A stretch of 64,000 bases of DNA from Streptomyces sp. CBMA152 (lineage in GTDB: Bacteria > Actinomycetota > Actinomycetes > Streptomycetales > Streptomycetaceae), in contig NZ_MECJ01000002.1 in assembly GCF_014596475.1 (NCBI RefSeq), forward strand, positions 620,001 through 684,000. Direction: 5' to 3'. Both the position numbers and the translations under genes were made by a program. The first letter of the stretch is position 1; each line of letters opens with the position of its first letter. Below the pieces are notes generated by a model that saw nothing but the letters and a program-made list of their open reading frames with translations, did no database searches and had not been told where the DNA came from. Positions 43,631 to 52,676 of the stretch are shown here, piece by piece.

Positions 43631-43710
43631 GGGACCTATGGGCCCGGGGAATTGCAGCACTCCAGGACTTTGGTCCTGATCGTTTCGGGACCTTCGGTGG
43701 GCAGACTGAA
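43631..43710. promoter_or_regulatory. cluster of GGGAC-type inverted repeats between the divergent giants
   Basis: Within the 243-base divergent gap are GGGACC-tat-GGGCCC near 43632-43646, AGGAC-tttg-GTCCT (43674-43687) and GGGACC near 43698. These share the GGGAC..GTCCC core with the site upstream of the TM2 gene. A common DosR/OsdR-type regulator is possible; matches are by eye. Confidence 0.4.
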
Positions 43711-43762
43711 GGTAAAGGGTGCGTAATGTCGCTGCGGTTACATTCCTCAACATGGGGGCGGC

Positions 43763-46700
43763 GTGCGCGCTTTCACTCAACGGTCCGGCAGTTCGGGAAG
43801 ACGGGGATACGTGGGGCGGTGGTCGGGCCGGAAGGCCCGGGTCACGGCGGCGTCGTCCATCCTGTTCGTGATCGGCGGCTTCCTGACCGCCGAGACGGCC
43901 GCGGCCACCAGCCGCCTGGCCCTTCCCGCGCTGGAGAAGGACAAGCCCGTACCGGTCTCCAAGGTGAAGTCCGTCTTCGCCGGTGACGGCCGGGTGGACG
44001 AGGCGGGGCGCGACGCCCGGCGCCATGCGTCAAACACCGAGTGGCCCGAGGCGGACACGGCCGAGGTCAACATCCCCCGTGCCAAGGGCGCTTTGGCCGA
44101 GGCCAAGGGGCTGCCGGTCGAGATCGGTCCGGCGGGCGACGCCAAGGCCGCGCCCGAGCGCGCGCAGGTGCAGGTGCTGGACCGCGCGGCGGGCGACAAG
44201 CTCGGCGTGGACGGCGTTCTGATCGCCGTACGCGGCATCGAGGGCACCAAGGACGCTTCCGGCAAGGTCAGACTGACCCTGGACTACTCCGAGTTCGCGG
44301 ACGTCTTCGGCGCGGGCTGGGCCTCCCGGCTCTCCCTCGCCCAGCTCCCCGGCTGCGCCCTTCAGGACCCGGGTAAGGCGGGCTGCGGCAGCGGTACGGC
44401 GCTGAAGACGGCGAACGACACCGACGAGCAGACGGTGACCGCCGAGGTCGCGCTCCCCGCGTCCGGCACCGGCGGCGGCGAGCCCGTCTCCCGCGCCAAG
44501 CGTTCCCTCACCGGGCTCGCCGCGGCCCCCGGCGTCACCCTCCTCGCCGCGACCGCCGCACCCCAGGGCGGCGGGGGCGACTTCAAGGCCACGCCTCTGA
44601 CCCCCTCGGGCAACTGGGCCGCCGGCACCTCGTCGGGCGGATTCACCTGGGCCTACGAGCTCCAGACCCCCCAGGTCCCCGGCGGCCTGGAGCCCGAGCT
44701 GGCGCTCGGCTACAGCTCGCAGTCGCTGGACGGCCGCACCGCCGCCACCAACAACCAGGCCAACTGGGTGGGCGACGGCTGGTCCCTGACCGAGAACTTC
44801 GTCGAGCGCCGCAACGCCTCGTGCAACGACGACATGAAGTTCGACGGCAAGACCGGCAACAACAAGGCCAAGAACGGCGAGCAGTGCTGGCGCAGCGACA
44901 ATGCCACCATGTCGCTGGGCGGCCAGTCCCACGAGCTGGTGAAGGACGACACGTCCGGCACCTGGAAGCTCAAGGACGACGACGGGACCCGTATCGAGCG
45001 GCTGAACGACACCGCTCGCGGCAACGGTGACGCCGACGGCGAATACTGGCGCGTCACCACCACCGACGGCACCCAGTACCACTTCGGCTACAACCGCCTC
45101 CCGGGCTGGGAGAAGGGCAGGACCGAGACCAACTCCACCTGGAACGTGCCGGTCTACGGCAACCACGCGGGCGAGCCGGGACACAAGACGGCCTTCGCGG
45201 ACTCCTGGCAGAACCAGGCGTGGCGGTGGAACCTCGACTACGTCGTCGACCCCAACGCCAACGCCACGGCCTACTACTACGCGGCCGAGACCAACCGCTA
45301 CGCCCGCGACGTCAACACGACGACCGGCAAGGGCACGCCCACCGAGTACGCGCGCGGCGGCCACCTGGTCCGCATCGACTACGGCCTGCGCGCCGACAAC
45401 GTCTTCGGGGCCAATGCGGCAGCCGCCAAGGTCGAGTTCGACGTGTCCGAACGCTGCCTGGCGGACTCCTCCTTCGACTGCGCGCCCGCCAAGATGACGG
45501 CCGCCAACGCCAAGCACTGGCCCGACGTCCCCGTGGACCAGCACTGCACCACGGGCGACTGCAAGAACAACGTGGCGCCCACGTTCTGGACGACCAAACG
45601 CCTGACGAAGATCACGACGAAGTCCCTGGTCGGCTCCGGCTACCAGAGTGTCGACATCTGGGACCTGCGCCATCAGTTCCCCGATCCCGGCGACGGCTCG
45701 ACCCCGGCGCTGTGGCTGGCCGGCATCACCCGCACCGGCCACACCGGCGACAAGCCCGAGAAGCTGCCCGAGATCACCTTCAAGGGACAACAGCTCGCCA
45801 ACCGCGTCGACACCACCGGCGACGGCATCCCGCCGCTCGTCCGCTACCGCGTGTACCAGGTCGACACCGAGACCGGCGGCTCTATCGGCGTCACCTATTC
45901 CGGCGCCGACTGCAAGCCCGGCGATCTGCCGGACGAGGCGACGAACACCCGCCGCTGCTATCCGGTCTACTGGTCCTCCACCGACTCACCGGCCGCCGAT
46001 TACAAGCCCAAAAAGGACTGGTTCCACAAGTACGTGGTGACCGAGATCCTGGAGAACGACCACGTCGCCGGGGCCCCGGCCCAGCGGACCGCCTACTCCT
46101 ACCTCGGGGGCGCGGCCTGGGCCAGGAGCGAGGACGAGTTCACCCAGCCCGAATACCGCACCCGCAGCGACTACCGGGGTTACGGCGAGGTCCGCACCCT
46201 GGTCGGCAGCGGCTCCGACGGCCGCCAGATCGACACCCGAACCCGCTACTTCCGCGGCATCGAAGGCGCCGAAGTCGCCGACTACGAAGGCGTCAAGAGC
46301 ACCGATCACCCGGCCTTCGCGGGCATGGAGCGCGCCGAGGTCGCCTACAACGGCGCCGAGACCGTCTCCGAGGAGGCGTCCATCCCGTGGCGCCGGGGTC
46401 CGACCGCGACCCGGGCCCGGCCCGGACTTCCCGCGCTGGCCGCCGAGCAGACCGGCGTCCAGAGCGAGAGCGGCCGCACCCCGGCCGCCGGCGGCACCTG
46501 GCAGCGCACCAAGGCCGAGCGCACCTTCGACGCGTACGGCATGGTGGCCACCGTCACCGACCACGGCGACCTCGACAAGAGCGGCGACGAGTCGTGCACC
46601 ACGACGAGTTACGCGCGTTCCGCCGCCAACATCGCGGCCAACATGGTGGACCTGGAGTCCGCCGAGAAGACGGTCACCGGGACCTGTGCCGCTCCCGGCA

Positions 46701-49700
46701 GCGAACTGATCGCCGAGAAGCGCAGCACGTACGACGCCAAGGGCAACACGGTCACGGAAGAGGAGAACGACGGCAAGGGCACCGGTTTCCTCACTGTCGC
46801 CCGCACCACCTACGACGTGCACGGCCGTCCGCTGACGGTCACCGACGCGGCGAACGCCGAGATGACCACGGCGTACACCCCGGCGATGGGGGCGGCGCCC
46901 ACCAGGACGGTCGTCACCAACCCGCTGGGCCATGCGCTCGCCACCGAACTGGACCCGCGCCGCGGACACCCGCTCGCGGAGAGCGACGCCAACGGCAAGC
47001 GCACCGACGTCGCCTACGACGGCCTCGGCCGACTGACCTCGGTCTGGGAGCCGGGCCGCCCCAAGGCGGACTACCTGACCTCGCCGAGCGCCGCGTACAC
47101 GTACACCGTCTCGCGCTCCGCGCCGCCGGTCGTCACACAGACCACGCTCAGGAGCGACGGCGACACCGAGACCACGTACACGATCTACGACGGTCTGCTG
47201 CGCGAGCGCCAGACCCAGCAGCCCGCGGCGTCCGGTGAGGGGCGGGTCGTGGAGGAGAAGCAGTACGACTCGCGCGGCCTGGAGTGGAAGACCTTCGACT
47301 CGTACTACGCCACCGGCAGTGCCGACGGGAAGCTGGTCGCGGCCGACGACACCAAGGCGCCGGCCGTGCTGCGCACCGTCTTCGACGGCGCGGGCCGTCC
47401 CACCGACGTGATCGCGATGAAGTACGGCGACGAGACGCGCCGCACGGTCACCCAGTACGACGGCAACCGCACCACCGTGTTCCCGCCGAAGGGCGGCACG
47501 GCGCGCACCACCGTCACTGACGCGGTCGGCCGCACCACCGAGGTCGTGGAGTACACCAGCCAGGACCGCACCACCTCGCAGTCGATCAAGTACGCCTACG
47601 ACAAGCGGGGTTCGCTCACCCGCGTTACCGACCCGGCGGGCAACGTCCGCACCTACGGCTTCGACGCGCGCGGCCGCGAGGTCCGCACGGAGGATCCCGA
47701 CCAGGGGGTCAGCACCACGACGTACGACGACATGGACCGACCGGTCGCCACGACGGACGGCCGGGGCGTGACGCTCACCTCGGCCTACGACGTGCTGGGC
47801 CGCAAGACGGCGCTGAAGGAGGGCGCCAGGACGCTCGCCGAGTGGACGTACGACAGCGCCGCCAAGGGCGAGATGAGCGAGGCCCGCAGGCTGATCGGCG
47901 ATCAGGTCTACACCCAGCGGATCACCGGCTACACGGACGACTACCAGCCCAAGGGCATGGACGTGGTCATCCCCGCGTCCGAGGGCGGCCTGGCCGGAAC
48001 GTACAAGTGGGGCTTCGCCTACAACCAGTACACCGGACTGCTCACCCAGATCGCGCAGCCCGCGATCGGTGACCTGCCCGCCGAGCGGGTGGTGACCCGC
48101 TACGACGCCAGGGACGAGGCCCAGGGCCTCACCGCCGGCGGCCGGATCCTGGTCAACTCCTCGACGTACGACGCCTTCGGGCGGGTGATGCGCACCGAGT
48201 ACAACGACAGTGCGCGCCGCCTCTACCGCAGTTGGGCCTACGACGAGCACACCGGCGAACTGCTGCGGGCCACCACGGACCGCACCATGGCGCCGCAGCG
48301 TGTCGACGACACCCACTACAGCTACGACCCGGCGGGCAACGTCACCCGGATCACCACCGAGACGGGGCAGGACCAGGCCAAGGTCAGCGACACCCAGTGC
48401 TTCGCCACCGACGCCCTGCAACGCCTCACCCAGGCCTGGACGTCCAAGAGCGACTGCGCTGGGGCCCCGGCCAAGGACAAGGTCGGAGGTCCGCAGCCGT
48501 ACTGGCTCTCCTACAGCTACGACGCGCTCGGCAACCGCACCCAGGAGACCCGGCACGACACGGGCGGCGACACCGCGCGCGACACGGTCCGCTCCTACGG
48601 TTACGCCAAGCCGGGCGGCGCCAAGCCGACCGCGCTGACGTCGGTCGAGTCGAAGACGGGCACGACGGCGGGGCCGACGGAGTCCTTCGGCTACGACGCC
48701 GCGGGCAACACCGTCACGCGCAAGACCGACGGCCGTGACCAAAAACTGAGTTGGGACGCGGAGAACCAGCTCGCCTCGGTCGAGGAGAAGGGCGGGGCCA
48801 CCACCTCGTACACCTACGACGCCGACGGAAATCGCCTGATCCGCAAGGACGGCCAGGGCTCCACGCTCTACCTTCCCGGCGGGAACGAGCTGACGCTCGG
48901 TGCCGACGGCAAGAAGGCCGGTACCCGCTACTACGAGATCGACGGCGAGCCGGTCGCGGCCCGCACGGGCGGCGAGGTGCAGTTCCTGTTCGCCGATCAC
49001 CACGGCACTGCCACCACCGCCGTGGACGCCACCACCCAGGACATCACGCACCGCGCTCTCGCCCCGTTCGGCGAGGACCGGGCGGCGGTGTCGGCGGGTG
49101 CGGGTGCGGCGGCCGCGGGAGCGCTGACGGCGGCGGCCCGGGGTTGGCCGGGCGACCGGGGCTTCGTCAACGGCACCAAGGACAGCACGGGCCTGACCCA
49201 GTTGGGCGCGCGTGCCTACGACCCGAGGCTGGGCCGTTTCCTCAGCGTCGACCCGATGGTCGACCGGGGCGAGTCGCAGCGCATGAACGCGTACGCCTAC
49301 GCCAACAACAACCCGGTCACCTTCTCCGACCCCGACGGTCTCTTCTTCGGAAAGATCAAGAACTGGGTGAAGAAGACGACCAAAAAGGCCGTCAAGACGG
49401 TGACGAAGGCCGCCAAGAAGGTGGTCAAGGCCACCAAGAAGGTGGTGGCCACGGTCAAGAAGGTCGTCAAAAGGGTGGTGAAGAAGGTGAAGCGGGTCGT
49501 CAAGAAGGTGGCCCGGGTCGCCAAGAAGGTGATCAAGCGGACCATCAAGGTGGTCAAGAAATACGCGAAGAAAAAGGTCCAGTACTTCAGCAAGAAGGTG
49601 AAGAAGACCTCCAACTACATCAAGCAGAAGTCCTCGCGGGGCTGGTCCAAGGCCAAATCGGCCGGGGCGGTCATAGGCGGTGGCATGAAGAGGGGCTGGA

Positions 49701-50149
49701 ACGCGGCGATATCGACCGGAATGGCCGATGTGCTGGGCAAGGTGAGTACCGTGACGGGTGCGGCCGCCGGAATCCTGGCCGCCACCGGGTTCCTGTTGCC
49801 AGTGGCTGGAGCGCTGGGAGCGGTATCCCTGGGAACCGGAGTGGCCAGCGCGGGAATCTATGCGGGCCGTGAAGGGTTCGGCAGCCAGAACTTCAAGAAT
49901 GCGGCTGTCGGGGTCGGGCTCGGAGTCGCGGGCGGCGGGTTGGGTAAACTTGCCGGACGTGGCGCCCAGGCCATCGGAATACGCGGATCCCGATTTATCG
50001 GCGGCGGCCTCAAGCAGATCCTTCCCACCGGTGCCAGGGGCAACGTCATCGGCTATGGCAGGTATATGTCGGCGAAGTACGACGCGATGCCTGCTGCAGT
50101 AGGGGCGACCACGACGGACTGGAACGACTGGTCAATCGGTAACCGGTAG
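43763..50149 (+). CDS. giant secreted RHS/YD-repeat protein with lysine-rich C-terminus
   Basis: A 2128-residue exported protein. A signal segment lies at about residues 26-48. Residues 280-500 hold a SpvB-like N-terminal part (GFTWAYELQTPQVPGGLEPELALGYSSQSLDG). From about 900 come many YD repeats (e.g. GNVRTYGFDARGREVRTEDP), closed by the RHS core LGARAYDPRLGRFLSVDPM and NAYAYANNNPVTFSDPDG at about 1815-1858. The remaining 270 residues form a variable tail: about 90 residues of KKVVKKV-type amphipathic repeats, then Gly/Ala-rich hydrophobic segments. In polymorphic toxins this tail is the effector; no known toxin domain or HINT motif is visible. GTG 43763 follows GGGGGCGG. Confidence 0.85.
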   Translation: MRAFTQRSGSSGRRGYVGRWSGRKARVTAASSILFVIGGFLTAETAAATSRLALPALEKDKPVPVSKVKSVFAGDGRVDEAGRDARRHASNTEWPEADTAEVNIPRAKGALAEAKGLPVEIGPAGDAKAAPERAQVQVLDRAAGDKLGVDGVLIAVRGIEGTKDASGKVRLTLDYSEFADVFGAGWASRLSLAQLPGCALQDPGKAGCGSGTALKTANDTDEQTVTAEVALPASGTGGGEPVSRAKRSLTGLAAAPGVTLLAATAAPQGGGGDFKATPLTPSGNWAAGTSSGGFTWAYELQTPQVPGGLEPELALGYSSQSLDGRTAATNNQANWVGDGWSLTENFVERRNASCNDDMKFDGKTGNNKAKNGEQCWRSDNATMSLGGQSHELVKDDTSGTWKLKDDDGTRIERLNDTARGNGDADGEYWRVTTTDGTQYHFGYNRLPGWEKGRTETNSTWNVPVYGNHAGEPGHKTAFADSWQNQAWRWNLDYVVDPNANATAYYYAAETNRYARDVNTTTGKGTPTEYARGGHLVRIDYGLRADNVFGANAAAAKVEFDVSERCLADSSFDCAPAKMTAANAKHWPDVPVDQHCTTGDCKNNVAPTFWTTKRLTKITTKSLVGSGYQSVDIWDLRHQFPDPGDGSTPALWLAGITRTGHTGDKPEKLPEITFKGQQLANRVDTTGDGIPPLVRYRVYQVDTETGGSIGVTYSGADCKPGDLPDEATNTRRCYPVYWSSTDSPAADYKPKKDWFHKYVVTEILENDHVAGAPAQRTAYSYLGGAAWARSEDEFTQPEYRTRSDYRGYGEVRTLVGSGSDGRQIDTRTRYFRGIEGAEVADYEGVKSTDHPAFAGMERAEVAYNGAETVSEEASIPWRRGPTATRARPGLPALAAEQTGVQSESGRTPAAGGTWQRTKAERTFDAYGMVATVTDHGDLDKSGDESCTTTSYARSAANIAANMVDLESAEKTVTGTCAAPGSELIAEKRSTYDAKGNTVTEEENDGKGTGFLTVARTTYDVHGRPLTVTDAANAEMTTAYTPAMGAAPTRTVVTNPLGHALATELDPRRGHPLAESDANGKRTDVAYDGLGRLTSVWEPGRPKADYLTSPSAAYTYTVSRSAPPVVTQTTLRSDGDTETTYTIYDGLLRERQTQQPAASGEGRVVEEKQYDSRGLEWKTFDSYYATGSADGKLVAADDTKAPAVLRTVFDGAGRPTDVIAMKYGDETRRTVTQYDGNRTTVFPPKGGTARTTVTDAVGRTTEVVEYTSQDRTTSQSIKYAYDKRGSLTRVTDPAGNVRTYGFDARGREVRTEDPDQGVSTTTYDDMDRPVATTDGRGVTLTSAYDVLGRKTALKEGARTLAEWTYDSAAKGEMSEARRLIGDQVYTQRITGYTDDYQPKGMDVVIPASEGGLAGTYKWGFAYNQYTGLLTQIAQPAIGDLPAERVVTRYDARDEAQGLTAGGRILVNSSTYDAFGRVMRTEYNDSARRLYRSWAYDEHTGELLRATTDRTMAPQRVDDTHYSYDPAGNVTRITTETGQDQAKVSDTQCFATDALQRLTQAWTSKSDCAGAPAKDKVGGPQPYWLSYSYDALGNRTQETRHDTGGDTARDTVRSYGYAKPGGAKPTALTSVESKTGTTAGPTESFGYDAAGNTVTRKTDGRDQKLSWDAENQLASVEEKGGATTSYTYDADGNRLIRKDGQGSTLYLPGGNELTLGADGKKAGTRYYEIDGEPVAARTGGEVQFLFADHHGTATTAVDATTQDITHRALAPFGEDRAAVSAGAGAAAAGALTAAARGWPGDRGFVNGTKDSTGLTQLGARAYDPRLGRFLSVDPMVDRGESQRMNAYAYANNNPVTFSDPDGLFFGKIKNWVKKTTKKAVKTVTKAAKKVVKATKKVVATVKKVVKRVVKKVKRVVKKVARVAKKVIKRTIKVVKKYAKKKVQYFSKKVKKTSNYIKQKSSRGWSKAKSAGAVIGGGMKRGWNAAISTGMADVLGKVSTVTGAAAGILAATGFLLPVAGALGAVSLGTGVASAGIYAGREGFGSQNFKNAAVGVGLGVAGGGLGKLAGRGAQAIGIRGSRFIGGGLKQILPTGARGNVIGYGRYMSAKYDAMPAAVGATTTDWNDWSIGNR

Positions 50150-50233
50150 CGACGTATCCATGTTCCGACCAGACGGGTGGGTGCGATCCCACATGGTCGC
50201 ACCCACCCGACGTATGACGCGAAAGGCTATGAC

Positions 50234-50713
50234 ATGGAACCCAGGGTGTTCCGTCCGATGGAATCCAGGAGCGGGTTCGTCTTCGGCGGCCTGTTCACCA
50301 TCGGCGGCATCGTCGCCGCAGTGCGCCTCGGGCTCGGCCACTTCTCCGGTTTCTGGGATGCACTGGGCGTGGCCTGGCTCGTCATTCTCCCGTTCGCCCT
50401 GAACGTGGCGCTGGGCAAGATCATCGTGGATGAGCACGGCATCCTGTCCTGGCGGCCCCTGTGGCGCAAGGCATACCGCTGGCAGGACATCTCCGAGGTC
50501 ACCGTGGAGAAGAAGACGGGCAGGGGCAACGGCGCGTTCCGGATCCGGGTCTACCGTCACGGAGGCAGGCCGATCTGGCTGCCCGCGCCCTATGTCGACA
50601 TCCGGGCCTCGGACAAGTGGCAGAAGGAGTTCACCGACCAGGCGGAGGACATCAAGGCGCGATGGCGCGAGGCGACGGGCGACGGCCCCGGGAAAGAGGG
50701 GACCGCGCGATGA
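50234..50713 (+). CDS. PH-like domain membrane protein, candidate partner of the RHS protein
   Basis: A 159-residue protein. Two hydrophobic helices (residues 14-32 and 42-62) are followed by a PH-like bacterial domain (IIVDEHGILSWRPLWRKAYRWQDISEVTVEKKTG then FRIRVYRHGGRPIWLPAPYVD) in the cytoplasm. It lies 84 bases after the RHS gene, where immunity genes of polymorphic toxins usually sit, so an immunity role is a reasonable guess. Ribosome site GAAAGG supports ATG 50234. Its stop overlaps the next start by 4 bases. Confidence 0.7.
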   Translation: MEPRVFRPMESRSGFVFGGLFTIGGIVAAVRLGLGHFSGFWDALGVAWLVILPFALNVALGKIIVDEHGILSWRPLWRKAYRWQDISEVTVEKKTGRGNGAFRIRVYRHGGRPIWLPAPYVDIRASDKWQKEFTDQAEDIKARWREATGDGPGKEGTAR

Positions 50714-50901
50714 CCGGACGCACTCGTATGACGCCCCGTCGCCAGCCGTTGTGGGCGGGCCTGGTGCTCGCCCTGTGGGGCACCGCGTTCCTGGCGCGCT
50801 GGCTCATCGGCGACTGGCCCTGGCCGCTGGGCGCGCTCGGCGCGGCGTCGCTCGTGACGGCCCCGTTCCTGCTGCGCGCGGCGCTGCGGCCGGGCACATG
50901 A
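50710..50901 (+). CDS. small two-helix membrane protein coupled to the PH-like protein
   Basis: A 63-residue protein with two predicted membrane helices (LWAGLVLALWGTAFLARWLI; LGALGAASLVTAPFLLRAAL). ATG overlaps the preceding stop (ATGA), so co-translation is likely. It is basic and short and belongs to the same cassette as the PH-like protein. Function unknown; it might stabilise it in the membrane. Confidence 0.6.
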   Translation: MTGRTRMTPRRQPLWAGLVLALWGTAFLARWLIGDWPWPLGALGAASLVTAPFLLRAALRPGT

Positions 50902-50919
50902 GTCGACGCGTCGGGTGTC

Positions 50920-50957
50920 GGCCGGGTCCGCAGGTTCGACCTTCGACGGACCCGGCC
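50920..50957. terminator. terminator hairpin
   Basis: An 11-bp stem (50920-50930 with 50947-50957) encloses a loop that itself contains a small TCGA-cct-TCGA inverted repeat. It lies between the RHS cassette and the convergent acyltransferase gene. Confidence 0.7.
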
Positions 50958-51012
50958 ACCCCGGTGATCGTTTCCGGTCGCAGCATCAGAGGAGCGGAGC
51001 TGGCTCTCCCGC

Positions 51013-52197
51013 TCAGGACGTCGCGGCCTTGGCCCGCCGCGGTGTCGACCAGCGGCGGGTGAGCGGTCGCTCGACGAGTGCGTAGAGGGCCCAGGACGTC
51101 AGGATGCACACCGCGAGCAGCGCGGCTACCAGGCCGATGGCCACGGGTGTCGAGTAGAGGTCGTGTCCGAGGACCTTGCGGCCGTAGACGAGCACGATGG
51201 AGTGCAACAGGTAGAAGGCGAACGATATTTCGCCGAGCCAGACCATCGCGCGGTTGCGGAAGAGGGTGAACTCGCCCTTCGCGTCGGCCATGGCGGCCGC
51301 CGCGATGAGGAGGGTGATCGGGATGATCGAGGTGGCGCGCTGGGCGTAGAGCATGTCCGACTTCAGGGCGAGCCAGTAGCTGCCCGCCAGGAGCACGCTG
51401 GACCACATGATGCCGATGTTGCGCCAGCGCCCGTTGAGTACCGCGTGCGCCACGAGCATGCCGAGCGCGAAATCGAGCAGGCGCACCGGCGGGAAGTCGT
51501 ACGCGAACCACAACTGCTTCACCGAGGCGTCCGCCGATGTCGAGGTGCTGAGTTGGATCGCCGGCGAGTCGGGCAGCACGTGGTAGGCGAACCAGGGTGT
51601 GAGGATGATCCCCGCGAGGACCCCGCCGATCCAGTACTTCAGGCGTGCCGGGTCGATGCGTAAGAACAGGCGGTGCAGCAGCGGGAACGCGGCGTAGAAG
51701 ACGAGTTCGCAGCCCAGCGACCAGCTCGCCATGTCCACGCTCAGGAGGTACTGGAGGTCCGGTACCCACACGTGGACCATGAAGAGGTTGGCGAGTGCCA
51801 CCCGGGTCGGGGTGTAGGCGGAGGCGAAGAGGACCATGGCCAGGCCCCAGGTGATCGCGTAGTTCGGGTAGATCTTGGCGAACCGGCGGCGCCAGAAGGC
51901 CCGCGCCGTGTCCTTCGGGCGGGCGGACCACGTCAGGACGAAGCCGCTGAGCACGAAGAAGAAGGCAACGCCCAGCCCACCGGCCTTCTCCGTGGCCTTG
52001 TTGAGGTCCATGGCCACCCTGTCGTCCCCGAACAGGCGTACCTGGGGCACCGGCAGTGCGGCATGGCTGATGAAGACCATGAACGCGGCGGGAAACCGCA
52101 GTCCGGTCAGCGAGGGCAGCCGGGAGGAACGGCCAGCGGGCAGCCGGTCGCGCTCGGGCGGCGCCTCACTGGACGCCCGCAGCATGCTGCTTGTCAT
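51013..52197 (-). CDS. integral membrane acyltransferase (acyltransferase 3 family)
   Basis: A 394-residue membrane protein with about ten helices. The start SLTGLRFPAAFMVFISHA contains the catalytic His expected in this family; GVAFFFVLSGFVLTW and WSLGCELVFYAAFPLL are also typical. These enzymes O-acylate sugars of capsules, glycopeptides, antibiotics or lipids. ATG at 52197 follows AGGAAGG at six bases. It is divergent from an AraC-like regulator across about 480 bases and no glycan genes are adjacent, so the substrate is unknown. Confidence 0.88.
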   Translation of the reverse strand: MTSSMLRASSEAPPERDRLPAGRSSRLPSLTGLRFPAAFMVFISHAALPVPQVRLFGDDRVAMDLNKATEKAGGLGVAFFFVLSGFVLTWSARPKDTARAFWRRRFAKIYPNYAITWGLAMVLFASAYTPTRVALANLFMVHVWVPDLQYLLSVDMASWSLGCELVFYAAFPLLHRLFLRIDPARLKYWIGGVLAGIILTPWFAYHVLPDSPAIQLSTSTSADASVKQLWFAYDFPPVRLLDFALGMLVAHAVLNGRWRNIGIMWSSVLLAGSYWLALKSDMLYAQRATSIIPITLLIAAAAMADAKGEFTLFRNRAMVWLGEISFAFYLLHSIVLVYGRKVLGHDLYSTPVAIGLVAALLAVCILTSWALYALVERPLTRRWSTPRRAKAATS

Positions 52198-52561
52198 GGA
52201 CAACCTTCCTGAACGCGTGGGGGAGTCGGCCCTTGGGGACTGAGGGCCGACGGGGCTGGACAGCGCCCCGCCGCAGTGGGGCCGGGCGCCGCGCCCGGGT
52301 TGCGGTGGCGGGCCCGCTGCGCGCCGGGCTGTGGGTTTCCGTGTCGTTGTGGGCAGGCATGGCGCCGGGTATTTCCCAGGCCTTCGCGGTCGATCGCCTC
52401 ACCGCCGAGCAGGCCAACCCGGCCAGGCTCGCGGAACCAGTCCGCAGGTACTGACGGGTGAAAGCCCTGCTCCCGGTGCGACAAGATCTTTTCGAGGACG
52501 CCTCAGTCTGTCCGAGGGGGGTGGAATGCGTCGTTGGCGCCTAGCGCATGGTTGTTGGCGT

Positions 52562-52606
52562 GGAACGCACTGCCCGGGCGCGCGACCGTGCAGGGAACGC
52601 ACTGCC
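52562..52606. promoter_or_regulatory. 13-bp direct repeats upstream of the AraC gene
   Basis: GGAACGCACTGCC occurs exactly at 52562-52574 and 52594-52606, a centre distance of 32 bases (about three helical turns), 70-115 bases before the AraC start. Direct repeats on one face of the helix are typical of AraC-family sites. The 480-base gap 52198-52676 otherwise holds no gene that I can support. Confidence 0.5.
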
Positions 52607-52676
52607 GTTTCTCAAGGTCACTGCACTTTGCTGGCTGTTTTGGATCACTGTTGCCAGGATGTGTGTGGGAGTGGGG

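Noticed and set aside
45986..49051. A 1021-residue open frame on the minus strand inside the RHS gene
   Set aside because: It is an antisense shadow of GC-rich coding sequence: Val/Gly/Arg-rich with no domain, while the plus strand carries clear YD repeats.
52191..52454. An 87-residue plus-strand frame between the acyltransferase and AraC genes
   Set aside because: Its start lies inside the acyltransferase start region, it has no ribosome site and no recognisable family.
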